A DNA stretch of 15,000 nucleotides, taken from assembly GCA_015478945.1 (NCBI GenBank), contig JABUQX010113520.1, forward strand, positions 1 to 15,000, read 5' to 3'. The DNA comes from Trachelipus rathkii (lineage: Eukaryota; Arthropoda; Malacostraca; Isopoda; Trachelipodidae). The notes below the pieces were generated by a model that was not told where the DNA came from, did not search any database, and saw only the letters and a program-made list of their open reading frames with translations. The position numbers and the translations under genes were made by a program. Shown here piece by piece: positions 8,061 through 15,000 of the stretch. Numbering within the stretch: position 1 is the stretch's first letter; each line of letters opens with the position of its first letter.

Positions 8061-8562
8061 TGTTAATAGTTTAAACAAAATTTACACGTCTACTCAATCC
8101 ACACACTCACACCACACCTACACACACCGCACACAACACAACCGACGCGATCGTGTACTAACAGTATAACTAAAACCAATGTTAGAAAAAAAAAAAAAAA
8201 GTATCCCAAGGTGATGGTAAACTTGGGATATTTAGTTAAAACCCAAAAATAAACTTTACGTTCTTCAATGTCAATTAAAAGAAACACAAAAACAAAATTT
8301 TATAATATGTTAAATAATGTTTAAAAATTTGCACGTTTACTCAATCCACATACACACACACAAAAACACACCACATACAAGCGAACGTGTACTAACAGTA
8401 TAACTAAACTAATGTTAGAAAAAGAAAAAAATAAAGTATCCCAAGGTGATGGTAAAATTGGGATATTTAGTTAAAACCCTAAAAATAAACTTTACGTTAT
8501 CCAATATTAATTAAAAGAAACACAAAAACTATAATCCTATAATATGTTAAATAATGTTTAAA
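8061..8562. repeat. Two tandem units of ~240 bp with a conserved hairpin, plus a partial third
   Basis: Unit 1 runs about 8061-8303 and unit 2 about 8304-8542. A third copy of the unit start (TGTTAAATAATGTTTAAAA) follows at about 8544-8562. Shared words include ACTCAATCCACA, CGTGTACTAACAGTATAAC, GTATCCCAAGGTGATGGTAA, ATTTAGTTAAAACCC and AATAAACTTTACGTT. CA-rich runs of differing length explain the period of 235-247. In unit 1 TATCCCAAG (8202-8210) pairs perfectly with CTTGGGATA (8222-8230) around an 11-base loop; unit 2 keeps eight of the nine pairs. The array begins at the 5' side of copy B, so it may be promoter-type monomers of that element or an independent minisatellite. Confidence 0.85.
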
Positions 8563-9160
8563 AGAATATAAAAATCAAACTAAAACTTAGCTTAAGATTC
8601 CAGGATGGTAAAAGTTTCAATCACAAAAAGTAAACATTAAAATCACGTGGCAAACAATCAAAATAATTAAAACAAAAATGCCAAAATCGAAACAATGAAA
8701 TTCAAATTAAAACTTAAAAGAACTTTTAAAAACTTAAAAAAGTTAAATTAATTCATTTAAAAAAAAAAAAAACAAAAAAAAAACAAAGATGACAAGGAGC
8801 AAGATTCTTGTTTCTTTGATGCCACCCATTTAATTTTTTTGAGAAAAATACAAATAATTTTTAGATAAAAATATCCCCGTTTTTAAAAAATGACAAGTTA
8901 ATTGTTCAATAGGCAAAATATACATAGTGGACAGACACATGCGGAAAATGGACTAACTGGTCATGTAACAAAGAATACAAAAACAATATAAAATTCATTA
9001 AAAATTATTGGAACTGTGATGACGTAATTTGAAAAATCGATAATCAAGAGGAAAACAGACTTACGAACATATTTTTAATGCATATGCACGTACGCACAAT
9101 AAATGGAGGGCAGACGTTAATATTTTTTATATTAGGACAAACAATTGAAAGGGGGCAGGG
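8563..9160. other. A-rich non-coding stretch
   Basis: A-rich sequence with an A-tract at 8759-8790 and no open frame of note. The part next to 9160 is probably the 3' untranslated region of the Penelope-like element on the minus strand. No boundary can be fixed by eye. Confidence 0.45.
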
Positions 9161-9600
9161 TTAGGTAGTAGGTTGAGGATGCTTGTTCTTGAAGAGTTCA
9201 TCTATTCTTTTTATGGTTGGTGAATGATATTTCAGGAACTGCTGTTGTATACTGTCGATTGAATGTTCTCCTTTTAGGGTATTGAAGTTGTGATGATTAT
9301 TTATACAATACGTTTCAATTAGTCTTCTTTTATGCTGATTAGGGATATGTACAAGAGGTTGCATGGTGTTTATATTTATATGGTGATTGAGTTGGGATCT
9401 GTGTATAGCTAGAGATGAATTCTGATTGTCCTTTTGTAAATCGTATTTGTGCTGGTTCTTTCTTCTGCTGAAATCATTGGTCTCGCCTATATATGTTTTG
9501 GGACAGTGATTGCCATGAATATGGTAATAGTTGTATGGGTCTGGTGGGGGTCTTGGGGTGGAAAAAGTTTTTTTGAGGGGTGAGGGCTTAGTGGAGGTTA
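9161..9600 (-). pseudogene. GIY-YIG endonuclease domain of a Penelope-like element
   Basis: The frame runs open from about 9600 to the stop at 9161, longer than the Met-initiated part at 9161-9364. It reads YNYYHIHGNHCPKTYIGETN, with YHIH at 9515-9526 and YIGET at 9479-9493. It continues DFSRRKNQHKYDLQKD, NSSLAIHRSQLNHHINI and then KRRLIETYCI. These are the expected steps of a GIY-YIG nuclease in this family: the Y-x-I / YIG core, the catalytic Arg region (SRR), the H in QH and SLAIH/NHH, and the metal-binding Glu in RLIE. The usual first motif is YHI here rather than VYxI. No stop interrupts these roughly 145 codons, so the nuclease part is the best-preserved coding piece in the window. Confidence 0.82.
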
Positions 9601-9890
9601 AGGTGTATGTTGTGGTATACTATTTTTTAAGGATGTAAAGTGGTTTTTCTCTGGTATTGGGAGATAAGAGGGGATAGGTGAAGGGTTAAGCGAGGTGGGG
9701 TTAGTGGTATTATTATAGTATCTAGTTCTGGCTTTTTTGTATGCGCGATTAATAAGGTGGTTAGGATATTGTAATTTCTTAAAAGTTGTTCTGATTAAAT
9801 TGTTTTCTTTGTTGAGATTGATGGGTGAGCAAATTCTAAGGGCTCTGATGTAGAGGGCGGTGAGAGTGGCTATATGTAATAAATCCAAGT
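9598..9890 (-). pseudogene. Penelope-like element: region between reverse transcriptase and GIY-YIG
   Basis: The frame reads LRICSPINLNKENNLIRTTF followed by KKLQYPNHLINRAYKKAR. This is the conserved RALRxCS...E...L...F..LxYPxxxIxxA block that follows the reverse transcriptase in Penelope-like proteins. A proline-rich tail ends at a stop at 9598. The nuclease frame begins about there in a different phase, so a single small indel near 9600 separates two otherwise open frames. No start codon belongs to this piece; it is an internal fragment. Confidence 0.75.
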
Positions 9891-9937
9891 TTTAAACCTA
9901 GCTTTGATTTTATCCAAGGGTCAAAAAAATCCATTAT

Positions 9938-9939
<2 letters not shown>

Positions 9940-9968
<29 letters not shown>

Positions 9969-10108
9969 GTATTATATATCTATATATATTATATATATAG
10001 ATATATATATATATATATATAGATAATATAGTATATATATATTATATTATATATATAGTATATATATATATATACTATAATTTATATATATATATATATA
10101 TATTATGA
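9940..10108. repeat. (TA)n microsatellite, imperfect
   Basis: About 170 bases of TA/AT dinucleotides with TAGTA and CTATA interruptions. It cuts off the 5' side of the Penelope-like fragment. Confidence 0.95.
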
Positions 10109-10228
10109 AAAACCGATTTTTTAGTAACTTAATTAAAATTCCGAAATTCCTTCTCTCTTTTAATAAGTATTTTTAAGGCCTTTTACTTCATGTTAACAAA
10201 ATAAAATGCTTTAAATTCGAAGGTTATA
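10109..10228. other. AT-rich spacer between two TA arrays
   Basis: A 120-base island of ordinary AT-rich sequence. No coding or structural signal seen. Confidence 0.5.
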
Positions 10229-10281
10229 AATATATATATATATATATCATATATATAGTTATAATATATAGTATATTATAT

Positions 10282-10346
<65 letters not shown>
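10229..10346. repeat. (TA)n microsatellite, long pure right half
   Basis: The right half is an almost perfect TA run of about 60 bases, one of the purest in the window. The left half is interrupted by CATATA and GTTATAA. Confidence 0.96.
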
Positions 10347-10350
<4 letters not shown>

Positions 10351-10352
<2 letters not shown>

Positions 10353-10430
10353 GGGCTGAATCTTGCTAAAGGCGAGGTAGGCGACCACCTAGGGCAGCGC
10401 TCCCAGAGGTGCCCACGCTTGTTAGCAAGA
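10351..10430 (+). repeat. Possible transposon terminus (CAGGGCTG...)
   Basis: Directly after the TA array a GC-richer block starts with CAGGGCTGAATCTTGC and contains GGTAGGCGACCACCTAGGGC. Short CAGRGSTG-type ends are common in hAT elements, and the second hAT in this window begins CAGAGGTG (14453). No matching end, target duplication or transposase follows, since jockey-like copy C begins about 65 bases further on. Confidence 0.35.
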
Positions 10431-10494
10431 CTATAAAGTCAATTTTTAGAAATGTTTATTTTAAATGGCTTTTAAATTTTGAAATAGGATCATA

Positions 10495-11270
10495 ACCGCT
10501 TCGTCTTGAGTGGTCTTTCCAAGTGTGCAGAATGCAAACTGAGATGATTCTCTCTTGTATGGAGGCTTCCATTCTATGTTCTTTCCCTACTACTTAAACT
10601 AATAAACCTTGGTTTAACTCTGTTTCTTCAAGTGCAAAGACGCTGCCAGAAGGAATTGCCATTGCCATCTAGCTCTAGAAACAAATGCAGCTGATTATAA
10701 TTCGTCTTTAAATCATGCAAAATCTATTCCCTTTGTAACTAAAAACTTTTTTTCCCTTTGAAAGTGTAATAAACTTTCTAACTCCTCTTCCCTACACTCA
10801 TTATGGAATTTTGCATAAATTCTCAATTCAAACTTTGTTTCTTTTACTTTCTCTCATCAAATTTCTTTCAAAAGTGAAACTAATTTTAACTTCACTGAAA
10901 CCTGTTCTTCTAATATCACTTATGACGATTTCTGAGCTATTACTCTTTCCCGACCTCCCTATAAATCACTTATTACTAAGAATACAGTAATTTCCTTTAA
11001 AAATGCTGTTTCAGCCCCTCAAGCTTAAAACTAAGAAGGTATACGGTCCCAATGGTATCCCATGTGTGTGCTTCTCAAAACTAATTACTCAATTCTCCAA
11101 GTTTTCACCGGCAGCACCGTCCCTTGGTAAAGCAGTTTTGAATCTGCCAACAAACTTCAACCTTTCATCTTCTGGATTCGTGTACTCATTCAATCTGTAA
11201 TCTGTCAAAAAAAGTGATCCAACTCAACCTTCGTCCTATCGTTTTAACTTTTGTTCTTTGGAAAGGGTCC
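10495..11270 (+). mobile_element. Jockey-like non-LTR retrotransposon copy C, internal ORF2 fragment
   Basis: Plus-strand fragment beginning within the endonuclease tail: TEMILSCMEASILCSF (about 10535-10585), then NKPWFNS (about 10600-10621). The linker is decayed. The start of the reverse transcriptase reads KKVYGPNGIPCV (GPNGIP at 11045-11062), where the usual Asp of GPDGI is Asn. Then PSLGKAVLNLP and LRPIVLTFVL (about 11229-11258) occupy the NYRPIALT position. The match stops near 11265-11270, and the next sequence is a coding remnant on the opposite strand. Length is about 770 bases, far short of a full element. The 65-codon frame at 11003-11200 is its longest open piece. Confidence 0.78.
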
Positions 11271-11285
11271 CGGAGTTTGATGGAT

Positions 11286-11927
11286 TAATCTTTATGATGA
11301 CGAGAGAGATGAACTGGGAGCTGCAATAACCGGTTGAATTTGTCATGGATATAAGAATGGTTGACGAGATCACCAGATCTATGTATTTTGAGAACTAGAG
11401 GAACGTCATTGGCGGTGTTGAATATTGAAATGCAGCCAGAAATGATATATAAAAGGAGAAGTGTAAAATGTGGTTCATTTTTGAGTTTAGATGGTCTAAG
11501 AATTTAGGATATATAGTCAATAAGTTAGGAGATAAATAAATAATACATAAGAATTAGTAATGAAATGAATAGAGACCAATAGCCATAGGGTAGAGAATTG
11601 AGAATAGAGATTGGAGGGATCAGAGAGGGGGTTCTATGTTAACGCCCAAACACCCTAGTTTCGGTTAGCTATAAGATCAAGAGATGGGGTATAAGAAATG
11701 TGTTGGTGTTTGTCGAAGTGGAAATAAGAATAGAGATCCCCAAATGTTGCAGAAATTGATGAAGAAGAGTACCATGTATCTGGGCAAATAAGAAGAGCCT
11801 TGGCGGCATTAGTTCTATCAACAAAGGACGTCAACTCACAGGTAATGATGGGGGGAAGAGCAAATGAGGGGCTATTATTAGAAGTTGTTTCTCTTTCCTC
11901 TTCTGAGGGTAGCCTAGACTGTGCCAT
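11286..11927 (-). pseudogene. Unassigned coding remnant, possibly retrotransposon ORF1
   Basis: Two open pieces on the minus strand. The first starts at ATG 11925-11927 in a favourable AAAATGG context and has 90 codons: MAQSRLPSEEERETTSN, then PPIITCELTSFVDRTNAAKA, then GDLYSYFHFDKHQHISYTP, stop at 11655. After about 160 poorly readable bases a second piece (about 11495-11286) reads ILRPSKLKNEPHF, ANDVPLVLKIHRSGDLVNHS and YIHDKFNRLLQLPVHL before a stop. Low-complexity runs are absent and the composition looks coding. I recognise no named domain and no CCHC zinc knuckle. The setting next to non-LTR fragments, and the CA-rich leader upstream, suggest ORF1 of such an element. A host exon or another transposon protein is possible. 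Confidence 0.4.
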
Positions 11928-12130
11928 TTTATTATTAATTTTTAAAAAATTGTAATTACATAACAGCGTGTGTGTATGTGTGTTCGTGTGAGGGCTTGCG
12001 TGTATGTGTGTGATGTGCGATAAATGGAGTACCTATTGGACAAGGACATAAGCAGGATGCTTCTGGAATCACGATTCCATATGCCCCATAGAGGCGAGGT
12101 AGCTTCATCGTTTCGAACGACGCAAATTAT
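11928..12130 (-). other. CA-rich leader-like stretch upstream of the 11927 ATG
   Basis: The minus strand has an A-rich run just before the ATG, then a CA-repeat-like zone (11965-12015, TG-rich on plus). Further on is a short TGGAATC-AC-GATTCCA hairpin near 12064-12079. It may be the 5' leader of the coding remnant, but nothing proves it. Confidence 0.3.
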
Positions 12131-12134
12131 CCCA

Positions 12135-12173
12135 TTATATATATTATATTATATATATATATATATATAATAG

Positions 12174-12204
<31 letters not shown>

Positions 12205-12460
12205 TTATATATATATAATGTATATATATTATATTTATATATATTATATATATGATATATTTTATATGTATATATATATATATATATATATTTTATATAT
12301 ATATATATATATATAGTAGTATATATATATATATAGTATATATATATATATAGTTATATATATCTATATATATATATAATATATTAATATATAATAATAT
12401 ATATATAATATATATAGTATATATATATGTATATATTATATAATAATTAATATATAATAT

Positions 12461-12492
<32 letters not shown>

Positions 12493-12595
12493 ATAATATT
12501 TATATAATGTAATTATATATATATAAATTATATGTATATATATAATTATATAGTTATATATTATATTATATACTATAGATATAGTATATATATAG
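12135..12595. repeat. (TA)n microsatellite, the longest in the window
   Basis: About 460 bases of TA/AT dinucleotides with scattered G, C and T-run interruptions. Open frames across it are low-complexity artefacts. Confidence 0.97.
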
Positions 12596-12672
12596 AAGAG
12601 AGAGAGAGAGAGAGAGAGAAGGAGAGAGTAGAAGAGAGAGAGAGGAGAGAGAGAGCAGGAGGAGAGAGAGAT

Positions 12673-12731
<59 letters not shown>

Positions 12732-12733
12732 GT
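12596..12733. repeat. (GA)n microsatellite joined to the TA array
   Basis: About 138 bases of GA repeat with interruptions GAAGGAG, GAGTAGAAG, GCAGGAGG and GATGAGG in the first half and a nearly pure run in the second half. The minus strand reads as Ser-Leu repeats and the plus strand as Glu-Arg repeats; neither is a gene. Confidence 0.97.
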
Positions 12734-13019
12734 ATTATTACAAATAACCAAAATGACCACGTTTGGTAGTTGAACAACCCACATGCGGTGAGCCAGCGGA
12801 GCTTCCAGCAGCGCATCAGTATCAACGTTTGGGGTAGGACATGGAACAACACATTGTTTCCGCTACATATCCTGGTCGATACTCTGACCGAATGATCTAC
12901 CTTATGGCTAGAGTTATCCTGTCAATCTACTACTATCTTCATCTATTCTGTATATGTCTCTTAACATAACTGACTGTACTAGATTATTCTAATATTTAAA
13001 CTAAAAATTAAAACACATT
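12734..13019. other. Spacer before copy D
   Basis: Mixed-composition sequence with no clear call. The last 100-150 bases may be the decayed endonuclease N-terminus of copy D, since frames lead directly into its GDFN position, but no motif is firm. Confidence 0.4.
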
Positions 13020-14302
13020 CTCTCTTCTTCACCTTTCTCCAAAATTATCATCCTTGGTTATATCAACGTTCACTAACGCCGATGACTTTCCTCTAATTCT
13101 CAAAATACAGCTGGTGAGCTTGCTTATCTCTTTTTTAACATCTAGAATGACCCCACTTGTATCACTGATAGTCTTGGAAATGAACCCAACATTATAGATT
13201 TTTTCAAACCTCTAATCCTCCTTGTTCTGTTAAACTCTTTTCTCCTCTTGGTTCCTCCGATCACCTTCTAATCTCTTCAAGTCTTCCGCAGGAAAGACCA
13301 AGCCTACGGCGAGGAAACTTATTTGGCACTGCGGTGCTGCTAACTGGCTTGACTTGCGATAGTACATCTTTGATTTTCCATGGAGTTACTACTGCTTCCG
13401 TGGGAGGGGCCCCTCGGAGCGTGCTTAGCGTATTACCAAACTGGTTATCTCTGGCAAGGAGGTGTACATCTCATAATAATTCCATCAAATGAACCTGTTA
13501 ACTCTAACTCTAGGTCTCGTGCATTCATAAATTACCGTCGTCTTCAAACTTCATAAACTGGTGCTCTTTATATTTCATCATAGAACCTGACTAAAATTTC
13601 CGAAGAAAATGCAATAATTTTGCTCGTTCCTCTTCCTCACCCCTTTTCTGGTATTTTGTAAATGTCAACTCTAACTTTGTATCTTCGTCTTTCCTTCTTC
13701 TGGCATCTTGCGATGGCACAACTGCCATCTTACCTTCTGTTAAAGATGAACTTTTGCTTCTAACTCCACTCTTGACGATTCCGGAGCTATTCCTCCTTCT
13801 CCACCTCCCACCTAGCAACGTAATTTCTTTTAAAGATTTTCTGTTCCTTCTGAGCTTAACACTAAGAAGTTGTATGGTCCAGACGGTATTCCTCCTGTGG
13901 TTCTTAAAACTTGTTCTTCTGAACTTGATCCCTCCCTTGGTAAATTGTCTCGCCTCATTCTTTCCTCTTTAACCTTCCCTTCTTGCTGGTAAAGTACGTT
14001 CATTCAGCCTCTTTTGTAATATTGGTATCATTCTCAACCCTCTAATTATCGTCCTATTGCTTTAACCTTTGTCCTTTCAAAATTTTCGAATCTATTCTTA
14101 GGAAGAAGATTTGGACACTTCTTAATTCCTCTAATCTAATCTCTGTTAACTTTCCTGCTCCCACTAACTCTCTCTAGTCTTTTTCTAGTCTTCGAATTGT
14201 GGCATCACTCTCATTATACTTTTGATATTACAATGAACTCCTCCCTTCTCAACTCTCTAGTCGAGTACTCACTCCTTTGAGGAGAGCTTGTGCGACTCGT
14301 CT

Positions 14303-14306
<4 letters not shown>
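13020..14306 (+). mobile_element. Jockey-like non-LTR retrotransposon copy D, internally deleted
   Basis: Plus-strand ORF2 remnant read in order: endonuclease IIILGYINVH (GDFN site at 13056-13073), DSLGNEPNIIDFF (about 13171-13209), GSSDHLLIS (13250-13276), WHCGAANWLDL then FDFPWSYYCFRGRGPSERA (about 13326-13425), linker NEPVNSNSRSRAF (about 13490-13530), and reverse transcriptase start KKLYGPDGIPPVVLKTCSSE (GPDGI at 13876-13890). Next come LDPSLGKLSRLILSSLTFPS and NYRPIALTFVLSK (14044-14082), and the RLL-NSSNLIS-type segment (about 14125-14150). The sequence then jumps to the C-terminal block LRIVASLSLYF, stop, YYNELLPSQLSS (14190-14255) and TPLRRACATRLF. The YADD region is missing. The 3' end is lost in the TA array. 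Confidence 0.85.
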
Positions 14307-14337
<31 letters not shown>

Positions 14338-14353
14338 ATATATTATACTATAT

Positions 14354-14412
<59 letters not shown>

Positions 14413-14452
14413 ATTATTATATATTATATATAATATATATTTATATATATAT
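14307..14452. repeat. (TA)n microsatellite, imperfect
   Basis: About 145 bases of TA/AT dinucleotides between copy D and the hAT terminus. Confidence 0.96.
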
Positions 14453-14479
14453 CAGAGGTGGGCACCCCGCTCATTTAAG

Positions 14480-14600
14480 GGTAGTCCGCTAACGCACCTC
14501 CGCCCTCGAGAAAACGTAGTTCCGCTAGTCGTCCTTCCGCACTTATTCAGCCATCAAACCTCGCTTATCGCAAGTCCGCAGTCCGCACGTCCGCACGTCT
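14480..14600. promoter_or_regulatory. Subterminal cluster of TCCGC motifs, candidate transposase-binding sites
   Basis: TCCGC occurs at 14485, 14499, 14521, 14536, 14575, 14582 and 14590, all on the plus strand within 110 bases; the last three are tandem as GTCCGCA/GTCCGCACG. Known of the family: hAT elements such as Ac carry repeated short subterminal motifs bound by the transposase. The function here is inference. Confidence 0.45.
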
Positions 14601-14710
14601 CCCGCTAATATTGTCCGATCTTCACAAAAGTTTTGATATTAAATACTAAATAGTATATATCCTTACAAAAAATTTATTTATAATATTATAATGAAAAATT
14701 GAATGAATAT

Positions 14711-15000
14711 TTACAAAATCCCAAGATTTTCCACTTCCTCCTCAATGTCGTCTTCAAAGGACAAGAGATCCATATACCTTTCAAAAAGATTAGTTGCTCA
14801 AAATTAAAAGCAGTTAAGGCTGACTTCTTTGCCCTCAAAATATCCCACCAATACTAAATATTCGCTCTACAGCCGCAGAGCTAGGGAGAGGTGTATTATA
14901 TTTTATGAACAAGTTCAACAACTTCTGGCTATGCTGAAAGGGAAAGATGTTCCTTGGTGAGAGGAGTGCTGGTGTTTAGTTCACTTCCAGCAGTCATTGA
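14711..15000 (-). pseudogene. hAT transposase, C-terminal end (frameshifted, partial)
   Basis: The minus strand reads [19 protein letters not shown], then VERIFSIGG (14844-14870), then in another frame [20 protein letters not shown] (about 14780-14838), then in a third frame MDLLSFEDDIEEEVENLGIL with its stop at 14711. This is the standard hAT ending: [13 protein letters not shown], then R-x-x-L, then the E-xLxFLKxN helix and an acidic tail. Two single-base shifts break it here, and more occur near 14940. It is not the same family as the fragment at 343-835, which has FSTFGLVYS and RNRLG instead of FSIGG. The catalytic core would lie beyond position 15000. Confidence 0.85.

Larger units (their letters stand above)
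9161..9940 (-). mobile_element. Penelope-like element, 5'-truncated 3' part
   Basis: The minus strand carries the end of a Penelope-like protein: a linker region (9598-9890), then a GIY-YIG endonuclease (about 9163-9540) ending in a stop at 9161-9163. Known of the family: Penelope-like elements encode a reverse transcriptase related to telomerase, followed by a C-terminal GIY-YIG nuclease. The reverse transcriptase proper is absent. The element runs into a TA array at about 9940 on its 5' side. Confidence 0.82.
14453..15000 (-). mobile_element. hAT-superfamily DNA transposon, 3' end, running off the window
   Basis: The element end is set at CAGAGGTGGGCACC (14453), of the CAGxGGTGGGC type known at hAT termini, abutting the TA array. 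The first 150 bases inside are GC-rich and hold a cluster of TCCGC words. A transposase C-terminus in the matching orientation follows from 14711. An 8-bp target duplication cannot be judged, because the flank is TATATATA and the other end lies outside the window. Confidence 0.75.

Noticed and set aside
7828..8169. 113-codon plus-strand frame rich in Lys, Pro and His
   Set aside because: It is the antisense of the endonuclease N-terminus of copy B, extended by the GC-rich tract and CA-rich repeat.
12481..12852. 123-codon minus-strand frame with Ser-Leu repeats and a Tyr/Ile tail, and its plus-strand Glu-Arg counterpart
   Set aside because: Both are direct translations of the GA and TA microsatellites. 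No complexity outside the repeat supports a protein.
13591..13818. 75-codon minus-strand basic, charged frame
   Set aside because: Antisense of the copy D linker, where the plus strand gives the expected ORF2 landmarks on both sides.
1..15000. A multi-gene system, CRISPR array, operon, tRNA or rRNA gene
   Set aside because: No evenly spaced short repeats with unique spacers, no co-directional intact genes with ribosome binding sites and no tRNA-like cloverleaf were seen. The coding content is transposon remnants plus one unassigned piece.

Overview
This window looks like intergenic DNA from a large, repeat-rich animal genome. It has long (TA)n arrays at nine sites, two (TA)n-(GA)n compound microsatellites and several decayed transposons, with no intact gene. 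The density of TA and GA microsatellites, together with the retrotransposon proteins, fits an arthropod and perhaps a decapod crustacean. That taxonomic guess is inference. I see no bacterial gene organisation, operon or CRISPR array.

Layout, left to right. Positions 27-330 are TA then GA microsatellite. Positions 343-835 (minus) hold the C-terminal end of a hAT transposase broken by a frameshift. Positions 1294-2115 are a satellite-like array of about 285-300 bp units whose last part is inverted. Positions 2800-4320 (minus) are jockey-like non-LTR retrotransposon copy A, and 4863-8060 (minus) are copy B of a similar element with a 42-nt poly(A) tail. Positions 8061-8562 are two tandem units of about 240 bp carrying a conserved hairpin. 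Positions 9161-9940 (minus) are the 3' part of a Penelope-like element with a GIY-YIG endonuclease. Position 10351 may be a transposon end. Positions 10495-11270 (plus) are copy C of the jockey-like ORF2. Positions 11286-11927 (minus) hold an unassigned coding remnant, possibly a retrotransposon ORF1. Positions 12135-12735 are another TA/GA compound array. Positions 13020-14306 (plus) are jockey-like copy D. From 14453 to the window end is the terminal part of a second, different hAT element on the minus strand, with a TIR-like end and a cluster of TCCGC motifs.

The pieces do not form a pathway. They record repeated insertion and decay. The four ORF2 copies can be recognised by shared landmarks: endonuclease GDFN and SDH, the PWFN linker, the GPDGI start of the reverse transcriptase, the QGS block, YADD, and the C-terminal LRRDV-type block. 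Copies A and D have each lost a different internal part of the reverse transcriptase. Copies A and B point left and copies C and D point right. All protein-level calls come from reading translations by eye and recalling family motifs. No alignment or database search was run.
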